DNA of 64,000 nucleotides from the NCBI GenBank assembly GCA_017506865.1, contig JAFCMP010000068.1, positions 620,001 to 684,000 on the forward strand, given 5' to 3'. The translations under genes were made by a program, and so were the position numbers. Positions 48,001 to 58,076 of this stretch are shown piece by piece. This DNA comes from Tribonema minus (Eukaryota > Sar > Xanthophyceae > Tribonematales > Tribonemataceae). The notes under the pieces are model-generated. The model was not told the origin of the DNA. It did not search any database and worked only from the letters and a program-made list of their open reading frames with translations. The number at the start of each line of letters is the position of its first letter. Position 1 is the first letter of the stretch.

Positions 48001-49573
48001 CACAGTAGCACCCGGAGGCAGAGAGACAGACCTTTCAAGGAGTGTCAGGCTCACGGTTGACATATGGGTACTGCTGGCCGAAGTGCGCTACCTGCTGCCA
48101 TGGCACTGTCCTGATGTGCTAGGTGCTGCTGGCTAGGCAGGTGCGCTCTGACGCGTTTAAAGACACCATACTGACTTCTGTGCTCAGTGACCTTGTGCTA
48201 AACATGTGTTGGCTCACAACAAACATGACGATGCCAGGTTTCTGGCACAACTTGTGGCAGCATTCCCTGCAGTGTGGTTGTATGCATCACATTGAGATAG
48301 TGACGCTCGCATCCGCTGTACAGGCATATGCGCTACAATGGAATCTCACGCAAATGAAGTTGAAGTTGTGAGCTAGAAGCTGCAGATGGCGCACGCCATT
48401 CTATACTGCCAACGCTACCACTATCAGCCTGACGCTTTAGGTGGGCTTTCCTGCAGTGTGGTTGTATACATCACATTGAAACAGTTACGCTCGCGTCCGC
48501 TGTACAGACATTTTGCGCTACAATGGGACTTCAAGCATATGAAGTTGAAGTTGTAAGCTAGAAGCTGCAAATCCTAGCGCAAGCCAATCTATACTGCCAA
48601 TGCTACCGCTTTCAGCCTGATGCTACACATGCTACTGTTGCTGCCGGCAGCCATCAGGTGACAGCAGCGCCCACAATCTGTCGCTGAAATTGTCTGGAAG
48701 GAGTGCAACAACAGTGTGCCTGCTGCTGAATCGTTTCAAAGTTGTACAATCCCTCAACGTTGAAGTGGCAAGGCCAGGAGCGATCTCAAACCGATTGCAC
48801 TTCAACATCGGTTGCACTTCAAAGGCGCGCAGACCCGACTCCAGAGCTGCAAAGGCGATACGAAGTGATCTCAGATTGATGGTCACTTCTCAGACCCTGC
48901 TTACCTCTGTCCTCAGCAGTGCACAGTTGCCCTACCAACGTGCGTTCAACGCATTGCGCATGCATGCCTTGTTTGTACAAAATTAGGTTTCTTGCATTGG
49001 CGCTATCTTGCACTACCATCAACAGCTTGTGTGATCAGCCAGAAGGTGAGTACGATGCTATAACTAACCTCGACATCGTTTAGAAAACCCAGCTAAGGTC
49101 TTCCGTGATTTGACGTCATTCAGAGATCTGGAGCAGCTTACTTGCAACTTGCACTTCATTGCGTACATGCGACCATGTGCAATGTCGAGCACCACTTGAG
49201 GGACCAATGCTTAGCCAAACGCCCCTTTTCGAGGCCCTTCTCCGCACCTGTTTGGGACTCGTATCCCACCTTGAATTAGAGTTGCCACTTGAAGTGTACA
49301 TTGCGGCAACACAGAGCTGCTGCGTGCAGCGCAGGCGAGCCTATCTCAGAACGTACGCTGCACGACACCAGCACTCACCGTGTACAGATCCTCCAAGTTT
49401 ACGTCCTTGAGCTTCACCATGTTATATCGCAGTCCCTCTATGAGGGTGCTGTGGTGAGAGCTAGGCCGATCATTGACACTTGTCACAAACCCAGTATTGG
49501 CGCCGCCTTTGCCGCTCCGTGCAGGCGTGTTGTGCCGTGAGCCGCCCGCCGCTTTGCTGCTACTACACCCCAT
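36072..49573 (-). CDS. CDPK: calcium-dependent protein kinase (CDPK)
   Basis: Eleven exons: 49379-49573, 47110-47244, 46016-46126, 44055-44327, 42285-42515, 41360-41533, 39809-39972, 39186-39267, 38395-38466, 37134-37382, 36072-36212. All phases agree, giving 608 aa. It is a Ser/Thr kinase switched on by Ca2+. The start MGCSSSK is an N-myristoylation plus palmitoylation signal, so membrane association is likely. Kinase landmarks: Gly loop LGSAGMGCIV (71-80, second Gly replaced by Ala), FACKS with Lys95, Glu118, HRD 187-189, DFG 212-214, APE 236-238. A junction segment precedes the EF-hands. EF loops 1-3 are canonical or nearly so (386-397, 420-431, 458-469; the third ends in Asp). The fourth (from about 491) lacks the acidic ligands. 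A C-terminal tail of about 100 aa follows. Introns 3, 4, 5 and 10 carry junction echoes; intron 1 carries 180-bp-class tandem repeats. Confidence 0.93.
36570..37040 (-). repeat. junction-echo array, CDPK exon 10 donor (four copies)
   Basis: Copies of the 3' edge of exon 10 (plus-strand core GTATCTGCTCGCCGCCTGCT) at about 36576, 36727, 36817 and 36983; the true junction is at 37134 (spacing 151, 90, 166, 151). All four keep an intact GTGAGT donor. The intronic part, with CGCAACCCGCATGCGCGAC, is copied too. Two long plus-strand frames over this region are by-products of the repeat. Confidence 0.9.
38519..38626. repeat. 54-bp tandem duplication (CDPK intron 8)
   Basis: Two adjacent copies (38519-38572, 38573-38626) differing at only a few positions, beginning GTTAGCGGTTGCCATG. 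They do not include an exon edge. Confidence 0.92.
40544..40570. repeat. interstitial CCCTAA tract (CDPK intron 6)
   Basis: Four perfect CCCTAA units on the plus strand. Confidence 0.9.
41659..42000 (-). repeat. junction-echo array, CDPK exon 6 acceptor (three copies)
   Basis: Copies of the 5' edge of exon 6 plus the preceding intron end. The anchor TCCTGCG is at 41669, 41820 and 41968 (third weaker); the true one is at 41532 (spacing 137, 151, 148). The intronic flank is copied with it (GAGAGTC..., then GAGTCG.GTTGAAGTTGTG). Confidence 0.85.
42012..42039. repeat. inverted TTAGGG/CCCTAA junction (CDPK intron 5)
   Basis: GGGGTTAGGG is followed at once by CTAACCCTAACCCTAGG, so telomere-like units of opposite orientation abut. 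Confidence 0.85.
42605..42720 (-). repeat. junction echo, CDPK exon 5 acceptor, coding-competent
   Basis: One copy, 169 bp upstream in the transcript of the true exon 5 start (GCACCTGACG at 42681, true at 42512). About 80 nt of exon is copied with an intact acceptor AG and C-rich tract, and still reads VLSGEYTEQADVWSSGCIA, nearly the true VLRGEYTEQADVWSIGCMA. It has no obvious matching donor. Confidence 0.88.
43816..43842. repeat. interstitial CCCTAA tract (CDPK intron 4)
   Basis: Four perfect CCCTAA units on the plus strand. A degenerate GGGGTTAGGGGTAGGGTT tract lies at about 42845-42863 in the same intron. Confidence 0.88.
44470..45040 (-). repeat. junction-echo array, CDPK exon 4 acceptor (four copies)
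   Basis: Copies of the 5' edge of exon 4 and its intron flank. The anchor AGCTCCTG (variants AGCCCCTG, AACTCCTG) is at about 44493, 44648, 44817 and 44997; the true one is at 44323 (spacing 170, 155, 169, 180). The exon-edge words CGTGAGGTCGCCG and CCTCG and the flank GTGCAAGTAGTGCATGC recur. Confidence 0.82.
45328..45446. repeat. AT-rich microsatellite (CDPK intron 3)
   Basis: About 120 bp of TATATA with recurring TGTTTCATATATATATG units, standing out from the GC-rich surroundings. Confidence 0.95.
45448..45519. repeat. dispersed ~70-bp repeat, copy 2
   Basis: Lies in CDPK intron 3, directly abutting the AT microsatellite. It matches 20066-20135 in the same strand orientation. Confidence 0.8.
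45897..45935 (-). repeat. junction echo, CDPK exon 3 donor
   Basis: A short copy of the end of exon 3 with its donor (CCATGATGAGATGTATGCAG), 112 bp from the true junction at 46016. The copied donor is GTAAGG, still usable. Confidence 0.75.
47056..47097. repeat. interstitial CCCTAA tract next to CDPK exon 2 donor
   Basis: Six to seven CCCTAA units (one is CCCTAT) on the plus strand. On the transcript these are GGG runs starting about 12 nt after the exon 2 donor. Confidence 0.9.
47528..47870. repeat. tandem duplication, ~186 bp (CDPK intron 1)
   Basis: Two diverged copies. GAGCGCTGACATGCCCTCTG occurs at 47645 and 47831, and the GCATCGGTTCGCCAGCGCAA region recurs as GCACCGGTTTGCCACCGCAA. No exon edge is recognisable. 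Confidence 0.8.
48261..48640. repeat. tandem duplication, ~184 bp (CDPK intron 1)
   Basis: Two copies starting near TTCCTGCAGTGTGGTTGTAT (about 48263 and 48447), including ATGAAGTTGAAGTTGT and CTATACTGCCAA. Its unit is close to that of 47528-47870 but the sequence is different. Confidence 0.88.
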
Positions 49574-50438
49574 ATGATCGTGGCTGATGCTGCTGCACGC
49601 CCGCCTTCTCCAACACCTTTATCTCCGTGTGTATCGCCAACTCACTCTGTTTCATCGGACGTTTGAAGTTTCGCAAAAGGAACTTGAAGTGCCTGGTTCG
49701 GGAGTTCGAGCTAGCGATGCTCTTGGCGCGGGTGCAGAGGTTTTCGCCAGCTGCTCGTCTGACCACTTGGACGGCGCACGCTCGCCTTGTACGAGGTTTC
49801 AGCTCGGGCGGTGCTAAGGGGGGCGGTGGAAGCGTGGGTGATGCCGATGTAGACGAGATCAATAGACACATCGCAGGTGAGGATTCCGCTGATCAATTGA
49901 CGCAGACGGTTCTTTGCCTGACGCGCGTATGTTTTGTGCATAACCTGCGTCCCCCGATCAGCCAGTGAACAGGTCGCCACGACACATCTTTGCAAAGTCA
50001 TGATCGACCTTGTCGAGCGCGGTGTACTAGCAGCACTCGGGGCACATATAATATGCGAGGCCTTCCTGCAGCATGACACATAGACTTGTGGTTTGTCTCT
50101 GGCACCCGGGGGAGTGATGGCGAGCAGAGTATCTGGCAGTACAGTCCTTTCAGCATCCTGGGCTGGGCAGCGCTTCCGTCTGCACCTGTGTGTTGGCTCC
50201 TGTTGGAGTTGTTAAGCCTGTTAACCCAGGAACATGCCTCGCGCGTGTGGTTGAGTGTGCAGCAAGCCATCGGCCGGGAACTCTGCAGTCACAGCAGTTG
50301 CAGTTACCACTTGCTGAGTTTGATGAGGCACTGACAAAAAGTGCATCAAAGCAACAGGTGGGGAACTCTGCAATGTCGGCGGTTGGATGTATATGCCACT
50401 TGCTGAGATTGATGAGGCACTGACAAAAAGCACTTTAC
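49574..50438. promoter_or_regulatory. divergent upstream region CDPK / polyQ gene
   Basis: An 865-bp gap between opposite start codons. It holds an 85-bp tandem duplication (from about 50276 and 50361) ending at the polyQ gene's start. I recognise no core promoter elements. Confidence 0.4.
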
Positions 50439-50447
50439 ATGACAGGT
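50276..50447 (+). repeat. 85-bp tandem duplication at the polyQ gene start
   Basis: Two copies share GGGAACTCTGC and TTGATGAGGCACTGACAAAA and end in ACAGGT. The second copy contains the ATG at 50439. Because each ends in CAG-GT, these may be acceptor-side junction echoes of an unrecognised upstream intron. Confidence 0.8.
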
Positions 50448-51350
50448 TATCTCGGACCACTAGGAGAGGTGGACGATTTCGATGATGTGCCGCAGCAGCA
50501 GCGGCCCAGCCGATTGACATCGGCAGACATGCCCAGCCATTTGCTGTCGCCTCAAGGTGGCTGGCAGGGCCCTTCCGTCATCTCGCACCAGCACCAGCAA
50601 CAAGGCGCATACGTGCAGCAAGACGCACCCTTTCAGCTACAGCAGCACCCATTCCTACAGCAGCACCAGTCGCTGCAGCACCAGCACCGCCCCCTCTTGC
50701 CAGCGCAGCAGCAGGAAGCTTCACACATGCCTCCGCAGCACCGCCGGCTGCAGCCGCACGAGCAGCAGCAGCAGCAGGCGCTGGCTTCAGATCCGCACTA
50801 TAACCACTATCAGCAGCAGCCTCAGCAGCAGCAGCAGCAGCAGCAGCGGACGCAGGCGCCGCACACGCAGGCGGCCCCCGTCCTGGTGCTGCACGGGCCC
50901 GCGTGCTTCCTGCACGGGCGCCTGGCGGGCGTGCCGCCGGCGCGCGCCGCGGCCGCGCCCTCGCAGGCCGCGCTGCTGCAGGCGCTGAGCGCTGATGCCG
51001 GGATGCTCGGGCTGCAGCTGCGGCACGTCGCGTCCAACGCCGAGGGCGCGCTGGTGGACGCGCTGTCGGGCGGCAGCGACGCGACAAGTGCGTACTCCGC
51101 CGTGCTGGTGAACCCCGGCGCATGCAGCGCCGACGGCCCGCTGCTGTACGCGCTGCGGAAGCTGGCGTGTCCCGTGGTCATGGTAGTGGTGGATGCGGAC
51201 CTGGCGGCGGCGTACAGGCTGAGCGCTGCGCAGCGCGCGTCGGGGGCGCCGGAGTTGAACATGCTGGTGGGGGACTGGCGCTGGTCTTACGACATGGCCC
51301 TGCAGTCGCTGTCCAGGGCGGTGACGTCATGCGTCGGGGAAAATGAATAG
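50439..51350 (+). CDS. polyQ protein with degenerate type II dehydroquinase-like domain
   Basis: Single-exon frame of 303 aa. Residues 1-145 are Gln/His-rich with several Q runs. Residues 147-255 follow the order of type II 3-dehydroquinases (AroQ): VLVLHGPACFLHG (family NGPNLNLLG), a helix, VASNAEGALVDAL (family SNHEGELID), AVLVNPGACSADG (family INPGAYTHTS), then CPVVMVVV (family IPVVEVHLSN). Key catalytic positions are changed: Asn of NGPN is His, the first-loop Arg/Tyr are not evident, His of SNHEG is Ala, and the HLSN His is absent. It is therefore probably a non-enzymatic relative that may bind a ligand or self-assemble; that is inference. The ATG at 50439 starts inside a duplicated segment with a possible acceptor, so a 5' exon may be missing. 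Confidence 0.72.
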   Translation: MTGYLGPLGEVDDFDDVPQQQRPSRLTSADMPSHLLSPQGGWQGPSVISHQHQQQGAYVQQDAPFQLQQHPFLQQHQSLQHQHRPLLPAQQQEASHMPPQHRRLQPHEQQQQQALASDPHYNHYQQQPQQQQQQQQRTQAPHTQAAPVLVLHGPACFLHGRLAGVPPARAAAAPSQAALLQALSADAGMLGLQLRHVASNAEGALVDALSGGSDATSAYSAVLVNPGACSADGPLLYALRKLACPVVMVVVDADLAAAYRLSAAQRASGAPELNMLVGDWRWSYDMALQSLSRAVTSCVGENE

Positions 51351-51370
51351 CGCTGGTGTTGTTCGACCAC

Positions 51371-51376
51371 AATAAA
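51371..51376 (+). terminator. AATAAA poly(A) signal
   Basis: An AATAAA followed by a long A run, 21 bp after the stop of the polyQ/AroQ-like gene and about 117 bp before the HCF101 start. Confidence 0.5.
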
Positions 51377-51492
51377 AAAAAAAAGCTTTGGTTGAACTAC
51401 TTCAAAAGTTGGTTGAAGTTGCCCGTGCGTAGTTCAACTGTGTGTTGATTTGATGTTTTCGCTCATACAGTTGTTTGTGTAAGCAAACCGCC

Positions 51493-54400
51493 ATGCAGCC
51501 GCTTCTGTTACCCGCTCTGGTCGCAGCTGCATCGCTGGGCTCATTGCAGGCTTTCTTGCAAGCACCCTTGGCGGCAGCACCAGCACACAAGTCCGTGGTG
51601 GCATCACATGCTCGCCCATTGCGAGATCATGTTTCCCAACGACATCACCACAAGGCACTACGCAGAGCTGCGAGATGGTCACAGCTGCGAGCCTCAGAAT
51701 CAAGCGGCAGCGAAGGCGCGAAGCTGCGACGGGAGCAAGTTTTGGACGCCTTGAAGGTGATCATTGACCCGGATCTGGGCCAGGATATAGTCACCCTGGG
51801 CTTCATCAAAGAGCTCGCTATAGACGCCGCTGGGGCGGTGTCCTTCTGCGTGGAGCTGACCACCCCTGCTTGCCCGGTGAAAGAGCTGTTCAAGACGCAG
51901 TGTCAGACGGCAGTGGAGGCGCTCCCCTGGGTCGCGAGCACGGCAGTGACCATGACCGCCCAGCCTGTCAGCGAGAACAAGCAGCTGCCCACGGGCCTCA
52001 GCCGCGTGCAGAACATCATCGCCGTCAGCAGCTGCAAGGGAGGAGTCGGCAAGAGCACGACCGCGGTCAACCTCGCCTTTGCTCTGCAGTCCTCGGGGGC
52101 ACGAGTGGGCATCCTTGACGCGGATATCTACGGCCCCAGCCTCCCCACCATGGTCAGGCCCGACAAAGACGTCGTCGAGTTCGTGGGCAACGAGATCAAG
52201 CCGCTGGAGGCGCGCGGCGTCAAGCTCATGAGCTACGGCTACGTGAACGAGGGTGCGGCGATCATGCGCGGCCCCATGGTCGTGCAGCTGCTGCAGCAGT
52301 TCGTGACGCTCACGTCGTGGGGCGACCTCGACTACCTGCTCATCGACATGCCGCCCGGCACGGGCGACATCCAGCTCACGCTGTGCCAGAACCTCAACAT
52401 CACCGCCGCGGTGATCGTGACGACGCCGCAGCGGCTCAGCTTTGCGGACGTCGTCAAGGGCATCGACATGTTTGACGCCGTCAACATCCCGTCCATCGCC
52501 GTCGTGGAGAACATGGCGTACTACAACGAGGTGGACGTGGACGCGCTCGCGGACGCCGCCGCGCGGCTCGTGGGATCCTCAGGTGAGCGCTGCTGCGAGT
52601 ACGGCGTGTCTCTGGTGCACTGCGCCACCACGAGATGCAGAAACCGCCAGCATTTGCGCTCGTCTGTTGCTAGTAATGTACAGTGCATCATGAGACAGGT
52701 AGATGTCGACCTGTGCACGTATGAGAAGGCAGGGGCCATACACTTCTCAGAGAAGCATGTGTGAAAGCTGTGCTTCTTGCCTTCGCGTGCGTGATGCCCA
52801 TAGGCAGTGGCGTAGCTGGCGGCGCTCACGAGACCACACCTGTCTGAGTGCGGCCGCAGCAACACTCACGCTCGTGTGCACGATTCGCGTTAGTGTACAC
52901 CTCCACACCCACCCCCGCACCGCTCGGCCGATCACGGCATGCGCGCGCCGCTCCACAGGCGCGATGCCCGCCGACGCGGAGCAGCTGCAGGCGCTCGTGC
53001 GGAGCGCCGCCGCGGCGGCGACGACGCAGCGCCAGGTGTTCGGGCGCGGCCACAGCAAGCGGCTGGCGGACATGTGGGGCATGACGAACGTGGTGCGCAT
53101 GCCGCTGCACGCGGACGTGGCGGCGGCAGGCGACGCGGGGGTGCCGTTTGTGGTGGCGCATGCGGACGGGGAGCACGCGGCGCTGTATCGGGAGCTGGCG
53201 GAGAGCGTCGTGAGGTGAGACCGCGAGTGGCATTGCCGACGCAGCAAGAAAACTCGCTGAAGAGCGCGTTGAAGTATGGTTTTTGCAGAGTAAATGCGGG
53301 GGGGGAGGGGGGAGGGAGGGGGGCTGCGGAGGCGGCGCGCTTGGAGTGCAAGAGCACGTGGCGCTGCTTCAGGGGCTGGCAAACTGCGCAGCCCGGCCCA
53401 GTAGCGGATCTCTGCGCCACGGCGCATGGAGCGACGCCGTGCATTTGCCATCAAAAGTCTTGAAGCCAAATGTGCCAATGGATGACAGCGCAACCTTTAG
53501 TGAGAGGGAGCAGCAGGTATGCAAGAGGAGCATGATGCCTGCATTTCCCCCAATGTGCTTTAAATATAAGCTTCTGTCAGTTTTAGTGTGAGGCCCAGTG
53601 CCAACTGGCTTGAAGATGCAATTGACGATTGGCATGGATGTGCAACATGCTCTGTCACCAACGATGGAGGTTGCGGCTCATCGGCAGAGAGTTTCAGCTA
53701 TGAGGGTACTATGCCCGTGCAGCTGTCAATAGATGTGCAAACTTCAACTGCCCCTGACATTCCAAACACTTGGGACACATTGCGCCAGCAGTGCACCCCT
53801 TAGGCGTAAGGTACAGCAATGATCAATATGTAGACGGGTTCCGCAGGATATGTTGACGTAACGTCTCTCGACTTCATGACGTTGAACCACGTGGCAAGGT
53901 CGCAATGATGGTGCTCTGGCCAAGTCTAGTGACCTGAAGCATGAGCTGCAGTGCATTGGGAATTGTTGGTCCAGTGCACAGGCATGGGCGTACATGCAAA
54001 AGTTGCTGTGCTCAGCGTTGCTCAAGAATTTTACCACGCAAGCTTACCCCCTGTACACAGCACGTTGAATTTGGTGGCAGCGCACACCGCTGGTGGTATT
54101 GTGAGCACATGTTAGTCAATTCTCATATACGTCCGGCCAACACTCATTGATAGTTCAAGGTGCTGCAGGTGCGCAGCAATGACGAGCTTCCTAGATAAAT
54201 TACATTGTCCGTATGCATGACTCGCCCTTCTACATACATGTTGTAGATACCGTGCTGCCAGATACAAGCACTTCAAAGTACCATTATGACACTTCTGTCA
54301 TACTTGGAGTATAAATCGCCAACGGTAAAAAGTTTATGCTTTCTGAAACAGGTGCTCGCACCACATCACTTGCATTAAAACCGCTTGATTCACTGCAAGC

Positions 54401-55258
54401 TTGAAGCAGACTGAGTGCTTCAGGCACGATGTTGGGGTGTCCATGGCCTCATTCAACGACTCGGCAAGTCGTGCTGGAGCACATGGACAATAGCACACCT
54501 TCTATGTGTTTTTCCAGCAGCTGCACGGTTGTGGCAGTCTCAAAGGTTGCAACTGATGATGTGCGTCAAAGCTTACCGCCACATTCACTCGCTGTACGCA
54601 ACAGCCGCCTCAGTGCGCGATCGCGTGTTAGTGCCTCTGTCTATTGGCCCAGTAGCAATGCAGACGTCAGACAGGCATTCAGTGCAGCACTCGTCACCGC
54701 ACTGCATCTCATGTGCTGCTTTCACTGTGTAACCCCGCTGCCATCAATCACCGCAGCCTACAAAGTAAACCGCTCTGGTCCAACAGTCCAAAATCGTACC
54801 GCTGCTGATCGACATAACAACGCCACAACGCCTCAGCACAGAGTCCCACGCTAGCATCACTCCCGCACGTGTGCACACGCAGAGAGGTCGCCAAGATCCG
54901 CTACGGCCGCGCCGCGCGGCCGCACGTCGCGTACGACGAGGCGCGCCACCTCATCACCATCGACGCCGGCGCCGCCGCTGCTGCCGCCGCAACCGTCGAG
55001 CCCGCGGCGCTGCGGCGCGCGTGCCGCTGCGCGGCGTGCGTGGAGGAGCTCACGGGGCGGCCGCTGCTGGACCCGGCGTCGGTGCCGGCGGGCGTGCGGC
55101 CGCTGGGCTTTGCGCCGATAGGCAACTACGCCGTGAGCGTGGACTGGTCCGACGGGCACAAGAGCCTGTACCCATACGCGTCGTTTGTGGAGGGGTACCA
55201 GGGGCGGCGGCGGCGGCTGGCGGAGGCGACGGCGGAGCTGGAGGTGGCGGCGGCGTGA
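51493..55258 (+). CDS. HCF101: HCF101-type Fe-S scaffold/carrier, plastid precursor
   Basis: Three exons (51493-52582, 52959-53214, 54883-55258) join in phase to 573 aa. HCF101 is an Mrp/NBP35-family P-loop NTPase that carries 4Fe-4S clusters to photosystem I and ferredoxin-thioredoxin reductase in the chloroplast. The N-terminus is a hydrophobic signal segment ending SLQAF-LQAP, an ASAFAP-like motif. Then come a DUF59/MIP18 domain (about 78-155, [10 protein letters not shown] with the conserved Cys), a deviant Walker [10 protein letters not shown] (181-189), [24 protein letters not shown], and [15 protein letters not shown] typical of the family. The C-terminal DUF971 domain keeps the [14 protein letters not shown] Cys cluster near residue 500. 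The C-terminal Cys pair CPYC of ordinary Mrp proteins is not seen, as expected for HCF101. It sits 142 bp downstream of the polyQ gene, same strand. Confidence 0.95.
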
Positions 55259-56105
55259 GTGCGGCAGGGAGGTGGTGTCGGTTTTCCTGGTGTGTGTGTT
55301 TTGGCGGGCGCGCGCATTGCGAGGTTAATCGTTACAGTCTGTTTTTGTCTGCTGGCCGGCGCATGAGGACCGCGTGATGCTGTGCTGAAGTTGAGCGTGT
55401 TGCCATGTGCACGGGCCGTGTGGGCTGTCGTCGATTGTGTGCTTTGATCATTACCTGTGATGCAAGCAGATGCTTCTGGCAATGCCACAGCTCCATGATG
55501 CTGGGACTGTATTGTAGCAGCTGCAATGGTGCTCGATCATACATCAGTACGACTTGTGACCGTTGAGATCGACCAGACCCCATGGCACTGCCCTGACAGG
55601 TACTAAGTGGTTTGACAGACATTTTGTTGCATAAAGGCTGGCTGTGCCTTGTCCCTCCCACAGAAGACTCTTGTATGCATTCATCACTTTAGTACGCCAT
55701 CAGTTCAGCTGCAGGCGACTGTGTGTCCAACATGCTTTGATGCTAGGTCAACATGCCCTAGATATAATAGCCTTGCTGACAGTCAAGAAGGCAGCATAAA
55801 CTCAGAGCAGTCGGGTTGGCGGAATCCACATGGGGTGTTGTTTTCCTGGAGTGCATTACCCTTGCCGCTCGACAGGCAAGTAAAGTGTGCTTGTGCAAAA
55901 CTCACGACACAAGATGTAACCGTTGATGCAACACTGAAAAGGTGCACAAGAACATGGCAAAAGAGCGCACTAATCCGCCACCCACCGACCTAAACCCTCT
56001 CCTAGGTCCATGAGGGTACCATGGCGAATTGGTGCGCAATCTAGCGTACTTGATGACAGCGCTCAGCACTTGGTAACTGAGCGCTGGCGCTGCAGCATAC
56101 AACTG
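55259..56105. other. convergent intergenic region HCF101 / DHHC gene
   Basis: 847 bp between two facing stop codons. Nothing recognisable was seen. Confidence 0.5.
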
Positions 56106-57672
56106 CTAGCAGCAGGACCAGTACTCATTCTCCCACAGCGTGCTCAGCCATGCGGGCAGTCGCTGCGCACGCTGCTGCTGCCACTGCACCGGGCGCCATG
56201 CAGCATTGTCTGCTGCGCTGCCGCCTCCGCCGCTGCAGCAGCGGCCGATGACTCTGCAGGTGTGCCGGGCCGACGTGCAGAGCGCGTCGCGTACGCAGCA
56301 GAAGCCGCGGAGGTTGTGCAGCGGGGCGCTGGCGTACGGGCACTCGCAGTCGCCGCCGGTGTCGTGTTGAAGTTCGTGCGATGTGGCGTTGCAGAGCGCT
56401 GACGCCGTGTGTGAGATGAGCAGCGGCACCACCACGAACGTGCAGCTGCGGGCGGGGGGAAAACGGGGATGGCAAGTGCACCCTTGTCCAGTCAGGTGAC
56501 ATGGGCTGCAGGGATGCCAGTGTCGGCGGTGTGTATCAGGTTGTGCAGTTGTGAGCAAGCGACAAGCCCTGTGAACAGTACCTGCTTGCTGTGTTGCCAG
56601 TGTGAAAGCTGAAGTGCACAGAGCTGTTGTTTTGATCATTGCAATCCATACCACTGGGTCCACAGCAACAACACACTCACTGACAATCTCAGATGTCAGA
56701 AGCACTTCGGAGCAGAGCAAGCAGCAATGAGCAGAGGCTCAGCTCACACTGACCTGTACATGATGGCAAGTGCAACACCGGCAGCACTTTTTTGGCGTGT
56801 TGTCCACTTCAACGCTGCCTGGTCTCGAAGAGCGCTGTGCCCCCACATGAGGCCAATCAGCAGTCCCGCCCCTTGGGCACAGAGATACCACCAAAAGCGG
56901 CAGTGATTGCGCTCGCCAATGCACGTGCCCAGCACTGTGTGTGCAAGAGCAGGGCAGTGGCATCAGGGTAAATCTGTATCGATGATGAATGAAGGTCCAG
57001 GCATATGACAGTGTGGCATCAGGTCATTCTGGCATACGTACCATGGCAATGGTGGTCAAAAGTAGCCACGCAACGGCCGCACACACGGCAATGGTGAGAT
57101 CTCAGTGGCCTCCGCATGCGACAGCGGGGACAGTAGCAGGGATCGGGCTGCTCCGGGCGTTGGAGCTCAGCGCTGTCTACTGGTACGTCTCCATCGGCGC
57201 CACCGATGCCGTCATCATGGGTAGGTACGCGGTGCCTGGCAACAGCTCGGGCCATCAATGATGCCTTTACATCACCAAGCTGTGCGTCACCAATGTCATC
57301 AGCAGCTTTCAGGACACCATCCGTCGCCGCTGCTGCTGCTCCTGATTCCAATAACAAGATCGTTGTATCATCATTTATGCTATCAGAGGCTACCACGTAG
57401 CCAGGATCGCTTCCCTGGAGCATGAAGTAGAAGCACATGGGCACCAACACCGCCACCAGCACCCGCTTGCAAAGCAGCAGTTTGACGGCTGCATAAATAG
57501 TGTCTTCTCCTGCTGTCACCAACAGAACTACGACGAGGGTGTTGAGGCCCACATAACCCAACCTGCACCACTTCTGCTGCCTGGCGACCTGCACAGGAAT
57601 CTTGGGTCGTGAGGTGCCATGAGTGCCAGCGCTCCTGCTTGCAATGCCAGCGCTCTTGCTGGCGAGGTCCAT
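56106..57672 (-). CDS. DHHC-type protein S-acyltransferase
   Basis: Three exons (57042-57672, 56754-56934, 56106-56445) join in phase to 383 aa. The enzyme palmitoylates cysteines of membrane-associated proteins. The Cys-rich domain is complete: CYCPRCRMRRPLRSHHC, CGRCVATF, DHHC at 206-209, then TCIGERNHCRFWW. Two TM segments precede it (about 45-95) and two follow, one in exon 2 (YLCAQGAGLLIGLMWG) and one in exon 3 (TFVVVPLLISHTASAL). The residues after DHHC are HV instead of the common PW. The usual TTxE motif appears as ATSHE, and the C-terminal Asn-rich PaCCT-like motif is weak. The ATG at 57672 was chosen; an in-frame GTG upstream is unlikely in a eukaryote. The start is divergent from NAGS. 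Confidence 0.88.
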
Positions 57673-58076
57673 GGTTTGATCTTTCTGGCGGTCTGTGGTG
57701 CATTCCCCTCTGCAGCAGGCTCGCGCGCAGGCCCTGCGAAGCGTTCCGTTTTTCACGAACTAACTTCAAGCAACACTTGAATTTGACTCAAATTACCGGC
57801 CTTCTGGTTCCGCTCCGGCCCCCGTCCGCCCGCCAACACTAAAGAGGGAAGTGACTTGGGCATCGGCGCATCGTGGGTGAGCAATCACTTTCAGCCTCGC
57901 ACGGTCGTGTTAGAAAGTGCACAGCAGGCCTGCAGGCGCATCTCACACACCACGAAGAAAGGGGCTTGCAGTGAGAGCCTTGCAGAGTTGGTCTCGTGCT
58001 GCACGGTCGGCGTACCGCGCTGCGTACCGGCTGTTCTGCTGCTCTCATAGCACGGGCAGCAGCAGCAACAGCAGCC
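57673..58076. promoter_or_regulatory. 404-bp divergent promoter region DHHC / NAGS
   Basis: A short gap between two divergent ATGs, a candidate bidirectional promoter. No motif is assigned. Confidence 0.4.

Noticed and set aside
49563-49871. Minus-strand frame overlapping the CDPK start
   Set aside because: Out of frame with the kinase and ending at the start codon; most simply 5' leader sequence.
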